A stretch of 54,166 nucleotides of DNA from Clostridia bacterium (GCA_017502305.1 JAFVVG010000042.1:1-54166), one strand, 5' to 3'; counted from the stretch's first letter, positions 1 to 10,706 are shown. The notes: generated by a model from the sequence alone, not told the origin. A program made the numbers and translations.

Positions 1-2890
1 GCGCCCTTGGCGTCATTCGTCACGGTCTGCAGGAGATTGCCGTTCGCGTCGTACAGCTCGAAGCTGAACTCGCCGGCTGCCAGCGCGCGGCCGCTCAGGC
101 TCTTGGTGCCCGCCAGCAGAATCGCGCCCTCTGCGGAATAGGTGTTGGTGAAAGCGATGTCCGCGCTGTCCACAGTCTTGGTGACCTTCAGCGTACCGTC
201 GCCGTTGTCAGCGATCGCCACCTTCACGGTGATCGGAGCCGCGTCGTAGATCACGCCGGGCAGGCTGCCAGTGATTTCCTTCGCGGTGTAGGTGTAGGTC
301 TTGCCAATGTCGGCGGTGTCGTAGGTCAGCTTGGTGAAGGTGATCTTGCCCTCCGCGTCGTTCGTCGCGGTGGCAACCACGTCGCCAGCCTCGTCGATCA
401 GCTCGAACTCGAACTCGCCCGCAGCCAGCTCGCGGCCCACCAGCGTCTTCGCGCCTTCCAGCACGATTTCGCCCTTGGCCTCGTAGGTGTTAGTGAAGTT
501 CAGGGCGGTGTGATCGACGTCCGCCATCGCATCCAGCTTGCCGTGACCGCCGTCGATGACGGTCACAACCACGGTGTACTCAGTGGTATCGACCGTGATG
601 CCGTTGCCGTCGGTGCTGGTTTCCTTCACGGTGTAGGTGTGAGTGCCCACGTCCGCCAGGGTATACTCGATCGTCGGGTAAGCGATCTTGCCATCCGCGT
701 CGTTGGTCACGGTCGCGATGGTCTTCTCGCCTTCCTTGATTTCGAAGGTGAACTTGTCGTTCGCCGTCAGGGCGCGGCCTTCGATGGTCTTCACGCCGGA
801 GAAGACGATTTCGCCCTCGGCTTCGTAGGTGTTGGTGAAGTCCAGCTTGGTGTGGTCAGCGCCCGTAGCTTCCACCGCCAGCGTACCGTCGCCGTTGTCA
901 GCGACTTCCACAGTCACGGTGTACTCGGTGGGGTCCGCCGTGATGCCCAGGCCGCTCGGGCTGGTTTCCTTCACGGTGTAGGTGTGCGTACCCACGTCGT
1001 CCAGGGTGTATTCGATCGTCGGGAAGACGATGTTGCCGTCCGCGTCGTTGCTCGCGGTCACGATGGTCTTCTCGCCTTCCTTGACGGCGAAGACAAACAC
1101 GTCATTCTCGGTCAGGGCTCGGCCTTCGATGGTCTTCACGCCAGCGAAGGTGATCTCACCCACAGCCTCGTAGGTGTTGGTGAATTTCAGCACGGTTTCG
1201 TCGAGGTCAGCCGTCACATACAGCGTGCCGTCGCCGTTGTCTTGCACGATCACCGTAATGGTGTAGATCGTGGGGTCGTAGCCGATGCCGGGCTGCTCGT
1301 CGTTGACTTCCTGCATGGTGTAGGTGTGCGTACCCACGTCGTCCAGGGTATAGGCGATCTCGCTGAAGGCGAACTTGCCGTCAGCGCCGTTCTTCACGGT
1401 TTCGATGACCTCATTCTCGCTATCCAGCAGCTGGAAGCTGAACTCCTCTGCCGCCAGGGCCTTGCCCGTCAGCGTCTTGCTGCCGCTGAACTGCACAGAG
1501 CCGTCCGCTGCGTAGGTGTTCACGAAGTTCAGCGCGGTTTCGTCGAGGTCAGCCGTCACGTCCAGCGTGCCATCGCCGTTGTCAGCGACTTCCACAGTCA
1601 CGGTGTACACGGTGTCGTCAACCGTGATGCCGTTTCCGTCCTCGCTGATTTCGCGGATGGTGTAGGTGTACTCGCCCACGTCTTCCAGGTGGTACTTGAT
1701 CGCCGGGAAGACAATGTTGCCTTCCGCGTCGTTGGTCACGGTCGCGATTTCGTTCTCACCCTCCATGATGGAGAAGGTGAACACGTCAAAATCGGTCATG
1801 TCGCGGCCTTCGAGGGTCTTCGTGCCAGAGAAGGTGATCTCACCCACAGCCTCGTAGGTGTTGGTGAAGTTCATATTGGATTCAGAAATGTTGGGAATCA
1901 CCGTCAGCGTGCCGTAGCCATCGTCAACCACAGTCACCGTCACGGTGTAGAGTCTTTGGTCGTAGATGATGCCGGGCTGCTCGTCGTTGACTTCCTTCAC
2001 GGTGTAGGTGAAGGTCTTGCCTGCGTCGTTCTGGTCGTACTCGATCGCGGAGAAGGCGATCTTGCCGTCGGCATCGTTCTTCACCGTCTCGATGACGTTA
2101 CCGTCTTCACCGATCAGCTGGAAGCTGAAGTCGTCACCCGCCAGATCCTTGCCGTCCAGGGTCTTCACACCGCTGAACTGGATGGAGCCCTTGGTCTCGT
2201 AGGTGTTGGTGAAATCAAGCTCGGTCGCGTTCTCGGTGGCGGTCACCGTCAGGCTGCCGTCGCCGTTGTCAGCGACCTCCACAGTCACGGTGTACACGTT
2301 GTCGTCAACAGTGATACCGTTGCCGCCGTCGCTGATTTCGCGGATGGTGTAGACATGCTCGCCCACGTCATCCTGCGTGTAGGTGATCGTCGGGTAGTTG
2401 ATCTTGCCGGTCAGGTCGTTGTTGGCTACCGCGGTGTAGCTTCCCTCTTCGCAAACCTCGAAGCTGTAGATATCATCTTCACGCCACTCACGGCCTTCGA
2501 TGGTCTTGGTGCCCTCGAAGGTGATCTCGCCCTTGGCCTCGTAGGCGTTGGTGAAGTCCACCGAGACGCAGTCGGCGTCGTAAGTCAGCGTCAACGCGCC
2601 GTACTCAACAGCGACCGTCACACACAGCTCGTAGACCTGCTCGTCAGTCTTGATGCCGTTGGCGCTCGCACTGGTTTCCTTCACGGTGTACTTGTGCAGG
2701 CCAATGTCGGACAGACCGTAAGTGAACGTCGGGAAGTTGATCTTGCCTTTCGCGTCATTCTGGGCGGTCCAGCTGTTGCTCGTGCCGTCTTCCGTGATCT
2801 CGAAGGTGAAGATATCCTTCTCCGTCAGCGCACGACCGGTCATGGTCTTGGTGCCTTCGAAGGTCATCTCAACCTCGTGGATGTTGAAGA
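1..2890 (-). repeat. Nine tandem FctA/Spy0128-type pilin domain repeats
   Basis: Units of about 339-348 bp (~115 residues) recur inside the giant adhesin. Each starts with a GEITFxGxKTxxGR-like segment and ends with an FTNTYEA-like segment. The FTNTY ends fall near 144, 490, 834, 1173, 1517, 1857, 2205 and 2553. Unit starts lie near 2870, 2540, 2190, 1845, 1505, 1165, 820, 475 and 130; the last unit runs off the window. The conserved Lys in the first segment and Asn in FTNTY fit the isopeptide partners known for this family. Confidence 0.85.
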
Positions 2891-5800
2891 TGGTGGTGTT
2901 GTTCGCATCCGTACCGGTGAGGCCGGCCGTTACGTCAAAGCCATTAGGATCACCGTAAACCGTCTCATAGTGGCTGCCCTCCGGCAGCTTCTCCACGATG
3001 GACCACTGGACTTCCTTGCCTCCAATGTAGAAGGGCAGATCCTTGACGTTGACGTACCACAGGCCGCTGCCCCAGTCCTCGACGACAACAGAGTTCTCCT
3101 CCTCCGTCTGAAGGTCGGCGAGCTTGCCGTAATCCTTCCAGGTCGCGCCGTTATCGGTGCTGTACCAGGCATTCAGATACTCGAGCAGCTCCGTCGTATC
3201 CAGACGGTCCTCCTCGTAGCCGCTGTCGTTCCAGGACTTGTAGATAGTGATTTCCTTTTTCTTCAGTTCATTGTAGATTTCCGGGGGCCTATCATTCTTA
3301 TTCTCCACTTCCAGCTCGGTTTCACCCTCGGTGACCACAAACTGAATAGGATGCGGCTTGGTATCGTAGTACCAGCCCTCCGGGGTGGGGTTAGGCGCCT
3401 TCTCCTGCAGGGTAAAGGTGTAGGTACCAGGCTCCGTGAAGGTGATCTTCAGGGTGGACCAGACCTGCATCATATTCACCACGTCGCGGCTATACAGCTT
3501 CCTCGCCAGCGTGTAGCTGACTACCTTGCCGTCCTCCACCACGGGCGTGATGCTGGTCACGTCTTCCGCAAGTTCCGCATTATCCACCAAGGTGTACGCA
3601 TCCGGCGTGTTCGCGTCGGGCGTCAGGGTGAAGGTGAACGTGTAGCCTTCCTTCGGAATGAGCGTATAATCGCTGAACGTTAGATACTTGGTGAAATCCA
3701 GCGCGCCTTCGCCCTGCTTGAGGGTGTTGGTGATGACAAAGCCGCTGGCTGCATCGCCGGTGACCGTCTTCACATAGCCTTTGGGCACGTCAGACTCGTC
3801 TGCCGTGTAAATGATCTCCCGGCCGTCCGCCGCGTACTTGGGCAGGCCGGTGAAGCTCCATTCGGTCTCGCCGGACTTCAGCGTCACGGACTTGTCCGTC
3901 TCCTCGCCATCGGCATACAGCCGGATGGTGATCTCCTCCGGACGCGTGCCGCCGGCATTGTTGTTGTCGTCCCAGACCTTCGTGCCGGAAATACTCACGG
4001 CCGCCTTGTTTTCGAAGACAGGCTCATCATGAGAGAGGGTGAAGGGCTGATACTCGCCGTTCACCTTGATGAACATCCTCGTCTTGCCCATGCGGTCGAT
4101 GGTCACCTTGTACTCGTACTCAGCCGTGTCGTAGATGTAATCGCCGCCGGCGTCCACCTCGCGCAGGATGTACTCGTACTCCGTCAGGCCGCCCACTTTC
4201 TCGGGCAGGTCCTCCTCGTCATAGTTCACCGTGAGCAAGACCTGGTTGACCCATTCCTCCTCAGGCGGCGGGTTGTCCGGATCAAATATTCCGGTCATGT
4301 CAGGCCCGAAGACGCTGTCTTTCTTCGCCACAACCTCGCCGGTCTTCGCATCCCGCAGCTCGAAGGCGAAGGTGTCTTCCACATACTGGCCATCGACCTT
4401 CTTGTTCGCCACGAAAACCTCGAAACCCTGGAAGTAGCTGTTGTAGATGGAGAAATCGCCGCTATCACTGGTTTCGTAGCCCTTTGTTCCCTCCGGGTCC
4501 GAGTTGTAGTGCACCACAACGCCGGCAGGCACCTTGGACAGATTCTCCTTGACGATATACTGTTCGCCCTCGGACAGGATCGGCATGTTGCGCCACCAGT
4601 ACAGGTCGGGCACATTTTCGCCCTTGCCGTCTTCAAACTCAGGCTGCAGGGCATTGCCATCCGTGCCCTTCACAAGGGTCTGGTCTCCATTGGCAGAGAG
4701 GATGTACAGCTCCAGCGCACCGGACACGTTCACGCCCAGCGTGTCATTTTCGATATTGCCCTCGGCGTTGTGCCAGTTCTTGTACACGCACAGGTCGATG
4801 GTATTGCGCTCGTTGATGATCACGCCGTTGTCGCCAACCAGCTTGTCGTCCACGCCCGCTTCAATGGTCACGGAATAGACCGTCCCGTTCAGCTCATAGC
4901 CGGTGGGAGCGGTGATTTCCTTAATATAGTAGGTCTTGCCAGCCTCCAGGCCGGTCAGGGACGCCTCGCCGTACTCATCGGTGGTCAGCTCGTTCAGCTT
5001 CGCGGTGCACGCCTCGTCGGAGTATACGCCGAACACTGCGCCGGGCAGGGCATCGCCGGTCACGTTCCGCTTTGTGAACTTGAAGCCGCCTTCCTGCTGT
5101 TCAAGTTTCTTATTGATCAGAGCGCCGCTGTTAAAGCCCCAGTCAATTTCGGGAGCCGGATTCACGTTCTGGAAAATCCAAGGAATGCTTGTCGGAGTGT
5201 CGTTCTTATTGGCATTGAAGCTGAAGGTGCCCTCGATGGGTTCATAACCGCTGGGGGCCTTGGTTTCTTTCAGATAGACCAAAGCTCCATTCTGCGTATA
5301 CTGATCCGGAATGAAGATAGATACCCGGCCGTTCTCGTCGGAGACAGCCTTTGTGATCACATCCGTGCACGCAGCATCGCTGTAAAGCGTGAACTCAGCG
5401 CCCTTCAGGGCCGTAGTCACATTGTTTTCCTTAGAAGCCTTGTAGAAGTAGTATTCGCTGCCATCCCTGACAATCGCGTTGGTGATGATATAGCCATCCT
5501 GGGCGTTGCCCGTATAGCTCGCAACGAAGTCATCAGGATCAATTTCCGTTACGCTGTACGTATAGGCGTTGTCGTTGTCATCGAACTTCTCCAGGCCGGT
5601 AAAGCTGCCCTTCCACTCGTTCTCTGCATTCAGTTCAATGGTTTCGCCTGTGCCGCTGCCGTTGCGCACCAGTTCCACCGTAACGGGCACCTGCTCCTCT
5701 TCCGCAACGCGATCCCACTTCTTCTCTACCTTTACCTCGGTCACATTATAGGTATTGGTGATAGTGAAGCCATCCTGCGCGTTACCGCCGATAACGGAAA

Positions 5801-8800
5801 TGTAGTTTCCCACTTCCACCTCCTGCACGGAATAGGAAATATTGCCGTTGGCGTCCTGCTTGGGCAGATCAGCAAAGGTATAGGTCCACTGGCCGTCCTG
5901 GGACAGGACCACCGTATCCACCACCTGCGCACCGTTCATCAGGTTCACGGTGATGCTTTCCGGCCGGGCATTGGCGGCATTATTGTCGTCATTCCAGGCC
6001 TTGGTCACAGTAATGGACGTCTCGTTGTTGAACGTATTGATAAAGCTCAGCTCGTCAGCCGCAGAGCCGTCCTGATGGATCATGGTGATGCTCTCAGCCA
6101 CCAGCTTGCCATCCTCGGCCTTGGTCTTGACGGTGATTTCATACTGCGTTCCGTCGTAAACAAGGGCAGCGTTGTCGTCCGTTTCTTCCACCAACAGGTA
6201 GGTATGCGCACCAAATTCCAGGGGGAACTTCAGCATGGCTGTGGTATTTTCGCTGCCGGCATTGGCGGTATAGGAAACACTGGCGGTGCCCACAGCGTCG
6301 CCGGTCTGGTAGTTATCATACTTGTAAAGCGTAAAGGTAAAGGTCTGCTCCTGGAACAGCTTCGCCGCGTTGGTCAGCGTTTTGCTGATGGTCAGCTCGC
6401 CCTCGCCCTGCAACTTGGTATTGACGATAGCTGTTGCGCTGGTCGCCTCAGCAACAGCCGCGTTGGTTACGACGTCGGTGATCTGGTTGGCAATAACCGT
6501 TACAGGATACACCGTTTCCTCCGCCGTGTAGCCGCCGGGGACGGTGGTTTCCTTCACCCAATAGTCGCCGGGCTCCAGATCGGCCAGCGTATGCACGCCG
6601 TCAGCGCCCTGCTCCATCGTGCCCTTCACCGTCTGGCACGCCTCATCGGAATACACGGTAAACACAGCTCCGCCCAGGGCAGCGCCGGCATCGTCCGTTT
6701 TCCGCAGGGCCAGCGTACCGGTGAAGTTGGTCATCGTATTCTTGACTTCAAAGCCATTGCCCGCGTCGCCGCTGATCTCAACCTCATAGCCGTCGGGCAC
6801 GGCAACTTCCTGCACGTCATACGTAAACGCATGGTATACCCTATTCCACCAGTCCCCCCGCATTTCACCCACGGGCAGATTCTCAAAGGTGGCAGTCCAG
6901 TTGTTGTCAGCTTTCAGCTCCAGGGTATATCTCGCGCCGGTCATGGGCGTGTTGTCCCGCACCAGCCGGACCTGCACGGAGGCAGGGCGGTTGGGGTTAT
7001 CGCCATCCACCCACTTCTTGGCAACGGTGATATCGATCTCCTGCACTGCCGTATTGTTGATGGTGAAGCCCTCGGTCATGCTGCCGGAGACCTCCGGCAC
7101 ATAACCAGTGATGTATTCTTCCTGAACCGTATAGGCAACTTCCTGTCCATCAATATACTTGGGCAGGTTGGAAATAGTCCAGCTCCAGGACGCGGCATTG
7201 CCAGCGCCGGTGATCTTCTCCTGGGCATATTCAACCCATTCTTCACCCTTCTGGTAAAGCACCTTCAGGGTAACCTCGGTCGGATGACCGCCGTAGCCAT
7301 AGCCCGACCAATTCTTGGTGCCGCCGAGATCCACGGTTTCCTGGGTGTTGGTCAGCGTGTAGACAAACTTGCCGTCAACAACCTCCCCGCTCTCGCCAGA
7401 GGAGACATAACCAGGCCACTTGTCCATATAATACTGGTTATAAGGGCCAACAAACCAGTATTCTTCCTTGATGGAATACTCATAGGGCGTACCGTCGGGC
7501 CGGAACTCCAGCAGGCCGCTGAACTTGATAGGTTCAGAGGGAGGATTGACCACGTCATACTCCACCCACTTCGTCCCGTAGTTATCACGGTACTCCACGC
7601 CATCCTGATACAGGGTAAAGCGCAGCTTGGTGGGACGCAGCGCGGGATCCAGATCGTCCCACACCTTTTCAACGCTCATTTCAATGGTCTTGAGCGTATT
7701 GGTCACAGTCCAGTTATAGATTTTAAAGCCATGCTCCTCGCCCGTGGCACCCGGCTGCACATCCGCCGTATAGTTGGGCACAGGAGATTCTTCTACATAA
7801 TACTTGGCATCGCTGCCGTCGGGTGCATAACCAGGAAGTTCGATCGACCAATCCCACCTGGTTTCGGTGGCCATCAGTGTATCGTCTGCCTTGTTGCCCG
7901 TTCCGTTATCGCGATAGATTTTGATCTCGATGGGTACATTGTTGGGGCTGAAGTTATTACCGTTCTGATCCTTCCAGATCTTCTGACCCTTCAGCCGGAC
8001 TTCCTTCTTGGAGTTGATGATATCAATGCTGCCGTCCTGGTTCTTGACATATTCCACCCAGAAACCGTTGGGGGCATTCTGTTCCTCAACGGTATAGGTG
8101 ATATCCTCGCCGTTTTCCTTCTTATCCAGGTCGGTAAAGATCCACTGCCAGCCGTTCTTTTCGTTGGCGACGGCAGTACGGCCGGTATCCTCGCCGTTCT
8201 TGAAAAGCTTGACCGTCACTTCGCTCTTATTGTTGTAGTTTTCAGGCCACCAGATCTTCTTGCCTGTCAGATCAATGGTATCGCTCTCGTGAGCATTGGT
8301 AATGGTATAGCTTGTTCCGCTGCTGCCCTCAATGGTGGTTTCGTATCCCTCCACTTGTTCCTCCACCACGCGGAACTGCCAGTCGATTTCGTACTGCAGG
8401 TACATCGGCTGCCCATAAGACGGGTAATACCACATCTGGGGCATGGTTTTGTTCTGAAGTTCGCCAAAGCTCCATTTCCAGTCGTCATCCGCGCTGACCT
8501 TCAGCTCGTCCACGACATCTTCCGGGATATTCAGATAGCCAAAGCTGCCGTAATCTGCCCAGCCCTCTTCATCAGACGCCGGCCAGCTCCAGAATTGCTC
8601 ATTCCAAGGATTATACCCAAACGATTGTGCATACTTCCAGCGCCACTTGGCACGGGCCTGCAGCTTCACCGTAATTTCATCCGGACGAATGCCGTCGCGG
8701 TCGTTGTCGTCCTCCCAGACTTTCTCGCCCTTGACGACGATCAGGTTCTCATCATAGGTGTTGGTAACATCCAGCTTGACCTTCTTATACTCGTCGGGCT

Positions 8801-10706
8801 TGTCCTTGGGCGCACCTTCATAAACGGGGTCCCCATAGGATTCCTCGTAATAGCTGAACTTATCTTCTTCAATAGAATATTCGATGTTCGCACCGTTGGC
8901 TTCCTTGGGCAAACCTTTGATCTCCCAATTCCACTTTTCAGTAACGGTTCCATCGGGCTTGTTTTCAAGGATGGGCAGCGTGATGGTGTCCACCTTCACC
9001 TTGCCTACCTCGGGCACCTGAGCCCACAGGGTCAGGGTGATCTTGTCCGGGCGGGCGCCCTCGTTGCCTGCATCACCGGCCCATTTCTTCTCGCCCTTGA
9101 CGTCAACGGTTTCGCCAACCATCTTGACAAAGGTATTGTTGGCCTGGAAGGAGCCCTGATGCACCTCGTCGTGACATTCCACATATTGGGCAACCAGGGT
9201 GGCCGCCTCCGTGGTGGTGTAGGAAATCGTTTTTCCTTCGGGCACCAGCACCATGCCGCCGTGGTTCTGGCCGGCCAGTACAGTACCGGTATAAGGATGA
9301 TAGTTGCCGTCGGAGCCCAGATAAACGGGATTCCAGATCACGCGGCCGTAATTGCTGGCGTTACCGGCACGCCAATGATCAGCGTCCGCCTTGTCCTTGC
9401 TGCCGTCGCTGTTTACCAGGCGGAGATGCGCGTCGTGCAGGACCAGGGTGCGGTTATCCTCGCCGCCGGCAGGGGCAGGCACCACCACATTGATGACCGC
9501 ATATTCGTTTTCCGCCAGGGGAAGTCCCTGGGCGTTCAGCAGGCTGGGCTGACTGTGATCAGCATCTGCGGGATAGATGGACTGGGGATCGAGCTTGATC
9601 ATATTGCCATCGACAACGGTTTCCATGGCATAAAGGGAAACCACCGTGCCATCGCTGGCCATTTCACCCTTCACCGTGGAATTGCCTTCGGCAGACGGGA
9701 TGGTACCCAGGCTTACTGCCTGACCGCCAATGCCCAGCTCGGAATTCGCCAGTTTCTCGGAAAGAGTGGTCATCTTTCCCAGCAGTTCCTCGGCGGAATT
9801 ATTCTTGTTCAGGCAGGTAATGGAAATCTTGTGCGCATCGGGGGTGCCGGGATACACCCAGAAATCTGTTCCGTCATAGGACAGGGCACCAAACTCGTAA
9901 TACTTGCCGTCCACCCAGTCGACATCCCTGATATAAACCTTTTCGGCAGGGCCATCGCCATCCGGCAGAGGATTCTCCGCATCGGGAGAACGATACAGCG
10001 CCAGATCGCTGCCCAGGGTCAGGCCGTTATAGAAGCCCTGCATGACTGTTCCGTGATCCTGGAACAGCTTCACCATGTCTGCCGTCAGACTCTCCTCATC
10101 AATCGAACCGATATAGGCGACAGAAGAACCGTTAGCCTTCACAGAGGGGCCGTAGGTAACCTTCAGGCCTTCTGTGTTCTCGGCGCCGTTCAGCACGGGG
10201 GTATCGTTTTCCACCTGAAGCACGTACAGTTCCTTGCCCAGGGCGTTCATATTGGTGATCGCACCAAAGTCCACCAATACTTCCGATTTGCCCTTAACGG
10301 GAACCGTTTCTTCAATGTTCAGCGGAACATATGTATCCCCTTCTTTGGTATACAAACCAAAGGTCATTTCATCCGCGAAATGAACCTCCGGCAGCGTTAC
10401 CATCGCGCTCAGGGGCGATTTGCTGTCGCTCACATTGGTATAGTTACTCGCCAGAATCGGCGGGATGCCGGGATAGGCCAGGTTGTCAACAAAGACATTC
10501 GCCTCCGAATGACCCTTTTGCCAATAGTCGATCGCCACCACGCCATAGCTGGTGGCGTCGCCCATATAGGTGAGCATATTTGCCACTGTTACATCCTGGG
10601 CCTTCCAATCGCCAGGAGCAGCCTGGGCAGTCTCCATGCCCACACCCTGCAGCGCGAACACAAAGGCCATCGCCAGCAACAATGCAACTTTCAGCTTCTT
10701 CAACAT
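1..10706 (-). CDS. Giant Cna-B / FctA-repeat surface adhesin, C-terminus outside window
   Basis: The frame stays open from an ATG at 10706 (GAGGGG ribosome site upstream) to the window edge, giving at least 3568 residues. Residues 1-29 form a signal peptide. Residues ~31-525 resemble a choice-of-anchor-A or collagen-binding-type head, rich in Gly and Asn and ending in a GxVLAGQN motif. Next come about seven Cna-B-type domains (~531-1320; KVWEDDN, RPDEITV and YTVEE motifs). Then follows a mix of SpaA-like domains (GAVFTVYSDEAC), further Cna-B domains and FctA-like domains (~1320-2600), and finally nine FctA/Spy0128-type pilin domains (2606 onward). In these families a Lys-Asn or Lys-Asp isopeptide bond locks each domain, so the protein is inferred to be a long protease-resistant fibre. 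The sortase motif would lie beyond the window. The C-terminus is cut by the window, not by a stop codon. Substrate unknown. Confidence 0.9.
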   Translation of the reverse strand, partial: MLKKLKVALLLAMAFVFALQGVGMETAQAAPGDWKAQDVTVANMLTYMGDATSYGVVAIDYWQKGHSEANVFVDNLAYPGIPPILASNYTNVSDSKSPLSAMVTLPEVHFADEMTFGLYTKEGDTYVPLNIEETVPVKGKSEVLVDFGAITNMNALGKELYVLQVENDTPVLNGAENTEGLKVTYGPSVKANGSSVAYIGSIDEESLTADMVKLFQDHGTVMQGFYNGLTLGSDLALYRSPDAENPLPDGDGPAEKVYIRDVDWVDGKYYEFGALSYDGTDFWVYPGTPDAHKISITCLNKNNSAEELLGKMTTLSEKLANSELGIGGQAVSLGTIPSAEGNSTVKGEMASDGTVVSLYAMETVVDGNMIKLDPQSIYPADADHSQPSLLNAQGLPLAENEYAVINVVVPAPAGGEDNRTLVLHDAHLRLVNSDGSKDKADADHWRAGNASNYGRVIWNPVYLGSDGNYHPYTGTVLAGQNHGGMVLVPEGKTISYTTTEAATLVAQYVECHDEVHQGSFQANNTFVKMVGETVDVKGEKKWAGDAGNEGARPDKITLTLWAQVPEVGKVKVDTITLPILENKPDGTVTEKWNWEIKGLPKEANGANIEYSIEEDKFSYYEESYGDPVYEGAPKDKPDEYKKVKLDVTNTYDENLIVVKGEKVWEDDNDRDGIRPDEITVKLQARAKWRWKYAQSFGYNPWNEQFWSWPASDEEGWADYGSFGYLNIPEDVVDELKVSADDDWKWSFGELQNKTMPQMWYYPSYGQPMYLQYEIDWQFRVVEEQVEGYETTIEGSSGTSYTITNAHESDTIDLTGKKIWWPENYNNKSEVTVKLFKNGEDTGRTAVANEKNGWQWIFTDLDKKENGEDITYTVEEQNAPNGFWVEYVKNQDGSIDIINSKKEVRLKGQKIWKDQNGNNFSPNNVPIEIKIYRDNGTGNKADDTLMATETRWDWSIELPGYAPDGSDAKYYVEESPVPNYTADVQPGATGEEHGFKIYNWTVTNTLKTIEMSVEKVWDDLDPALRPTKLRFTLYQDGVEYRDNYGTKWVEYDVVNPPSEPIKFSGLLEFRPDGTPYEYSIKEEYWFVGPYNQYYMDKWPGYVSSGESGEVVDGKFVYTLTNTQETVDLGGTKNWSGYGYGGHPTEVTLKVLYQKGEEWVEYAQEKITGAGNAASWSWTISNLPKYIDGQEVAYTVQEEYITGYVPEVSGSMTEGFTINNTAVQEIDITVAKKWVDGDNPNRPASVQVRLVRDNTPMTGARYTLELKADNNWTATFENLPVGEMRGDWWNRVYHAFTYDVQEVAVPDGYEVEISGDAGNGFEVKNTMTNFTGTLALRKTDDAGAALGGAVFTVYSDEACQTVKGTMEQGADGVHTLADLEPGDYWVKETTVPGGYTAEETVYPVTVIANQITDVVTNAAVAEATSATAIVNTKLQGEGELTISKTLTNAAKLFQEQTFTFTLYKYDNYQTGDAVGTASVSYTANAGSENTTAMLKFPLEFGAHTYLLVEETDDNAALVYDGTQYEITVKTKAEDGKLVAESITMIHQDGSAADELSFINTFNNETSITVTKAWNDDNNAANARPESITVNLMNGAQVVDTVVLSQDGQWTYTFADLPKQDANGNISYSVQEVEVGNYISVIGGNAQDGFTITNTYNVTEVKVEKKWDRVAEEEQVPVTVELVRNGSGTGETIELNAENEWKGSFTGLEKFDDNDNAYTYSVTEIDPDDFVASYTGNAQDGYIITNAIVRDGSEYYFYKASKENNVTTALKGAEFTLYSDAACTDVITKAVSDENGRVSIFIPDQYTQNGALVYLKETKAPSGYEPIEGTFSFNANKNDTPTSIPWIFQNVNPAPEIDWGFNSGALINKKLEQQEGGFKFTKRNVTGDALPGAVFGVYSDEACTAKLNELTTDEYGEASLTGLEAGKTYYIKEITAPTGYELNGTVYSVTIEAGVDDKLVGDNGVIINERNTIDLCVYKNWHNAEGNIENDTLGVNVSGALELYILSANGDQTLVKGTDGNALQPEFEDGKGENVPDLYWWRNMPILSEGEQYIVKENLSKVPAGVVVHYNSDPEGTKGYETSDSGDFSIYNSYFQGFEVFVANKKVDGQYVEDTFAFELRDAKTGEVVAKKDSVFGPDMTGIFDPDNPPPEEEWVNQVLLTVNYDEEDLPEKVGGLTEYEYILREVDAGGDYIYDTAEYEYKVTIDRMGKTRMFIKVNGEYQPFTLSHDEPVFENKAAVSISGTKVWDDNNNAGGTRPEEITIRLYADGEETDKSVTLKSGETEWSFTGLPKYAADGREIIYTADESDVPKGYVKTVTGDAASGFVITNTLKQGEGALDFTKYLTFSDYTLIPKEGYTFTFTLTPDANTPDAYTLVDNAELAEDVTSITPVVEDGKVVSYTLARKLYSRDVVNMMQVWSTLKITFTEPGTYTFTLQEKAPNPTPEGWYYDTKPHPIQFVVTEGETELEVENKNDRPPEIYNELKKKEITIYKSWNDSGYEEDRLDTTELLEYLNAWYSTDNGATWKDYGKLADLQTEEENSVVVEDWGSGLWYVNVKDLPFYIGGKEVQWSIVEKLPEGSHYETVYGDPNGFDVTAGLTGTDANNTTIFNIHEVEMTFEGTKTMTGRALTEKDIFTFEITEDGTSNSWTAQNDAKGKINFPTFTYGLSDIGLHKYTVKETSASANGIKTDEQVYELCVTVAVEYGALTLTYDADCVSVDFTNAYEAKGEITFEGTKTIEGREWREDDIYSFEVCEEGSYTAVANNDLTGKINYPTITYTQDDVGEHVYTIREISDGGNGITVDDNVYTVTVEVADNGDGSLTVTATENATELDFTNTYETKGSIQFSGVKTLDGKDLAGDDFSFQLIGEDGNVIETVKNDADGKIAFSAIEYDQNDAGKTFTYTVKEVNDEQPGIIYDQRLYTVTVTVVDDGYGTLTVIPNISESNMNFTNTYEAVGEITFSGTKTLEGRDMTDFDVFTFSIMEGENEIATVTNDAEGNIVFPAIKYHLEDVGEYTYTIREISEDGNGITVDDTVYTVTVEVADNGDGTLDVTADLDETALNFVNTYAADGSVQFSGSKTLTGKALAAEEFSFQLLDSENEVIETVKNGADGKFAFSEIAYTLDDVGTHTYTMQEVNDEQPGIGYDPTIYTITVIVQDNGDGTLYVTADLDETVLKFTNTYEAVGEITFAGVKTIEGRALTENDVFVFAVKEGEKTIVTASNDADGNIVFPTIEYTLDDVGTHTYTVKETSPSGLGITADPTEYTVTVEVADNGDGTLAVEATGADHTKLDFTNTYEAEGEIVFSGVKTIEGRALTANDKFTFEIKEGEKTIATVTNDADGKIAYPTIEYTLADVGTHTYTVKETSTDGNGITVDTTEYTVVVTVIDGGHGKLDAMADVDHTALNFTNTYEAKGEIVLEGAKTLVGRELAAGEFEFELIDEAGDVVATATNDAEGKITFTKLTYDTADIGKTYTYTAKEITGSLPGVIYDAAPITVKVAIADNGDGTLKVTKTVDSADIAFTNTYSAEGAILLAGTKSLSGRALAAGEFSFELYDANGNLLQTVTNDAKG
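2890..9130 (-). repeat. Cna-B / SpaA-like domain array in the giant adhesin
   Basis: Divergent Cna-B-type units begin near 9115, 8745, 8280, 8005, 7685, 7345, 7045, 6025, 5745, 4830, 4000 and 3290. SpaA-like prealbumin units lie near 6740, 5470 and 5090, and FctA-like units near 6400, 4420 and 3720. Spacing is irregular (about 275-465 bp) and aromatic insertions occur, for example the Trp-rich stretch around 8620-8660. The units are far more diverged from each other than the FctA array, which suggests an older expansion. Confidence 0.7.

Noticed and set aside
1..2890. CRISPR-like regular repetition
   Set aside because: The periodic unit is ~345 bp and encodes in-frame protein domains; there are no short direct repeats with unique spacers.
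3684..4028. Possible frameshift or gene split in the adhesin where the antisense frames break
   Set aside because: The minus frame was read across this interval and stays open and in phase, with Cna-B motifs continuing.
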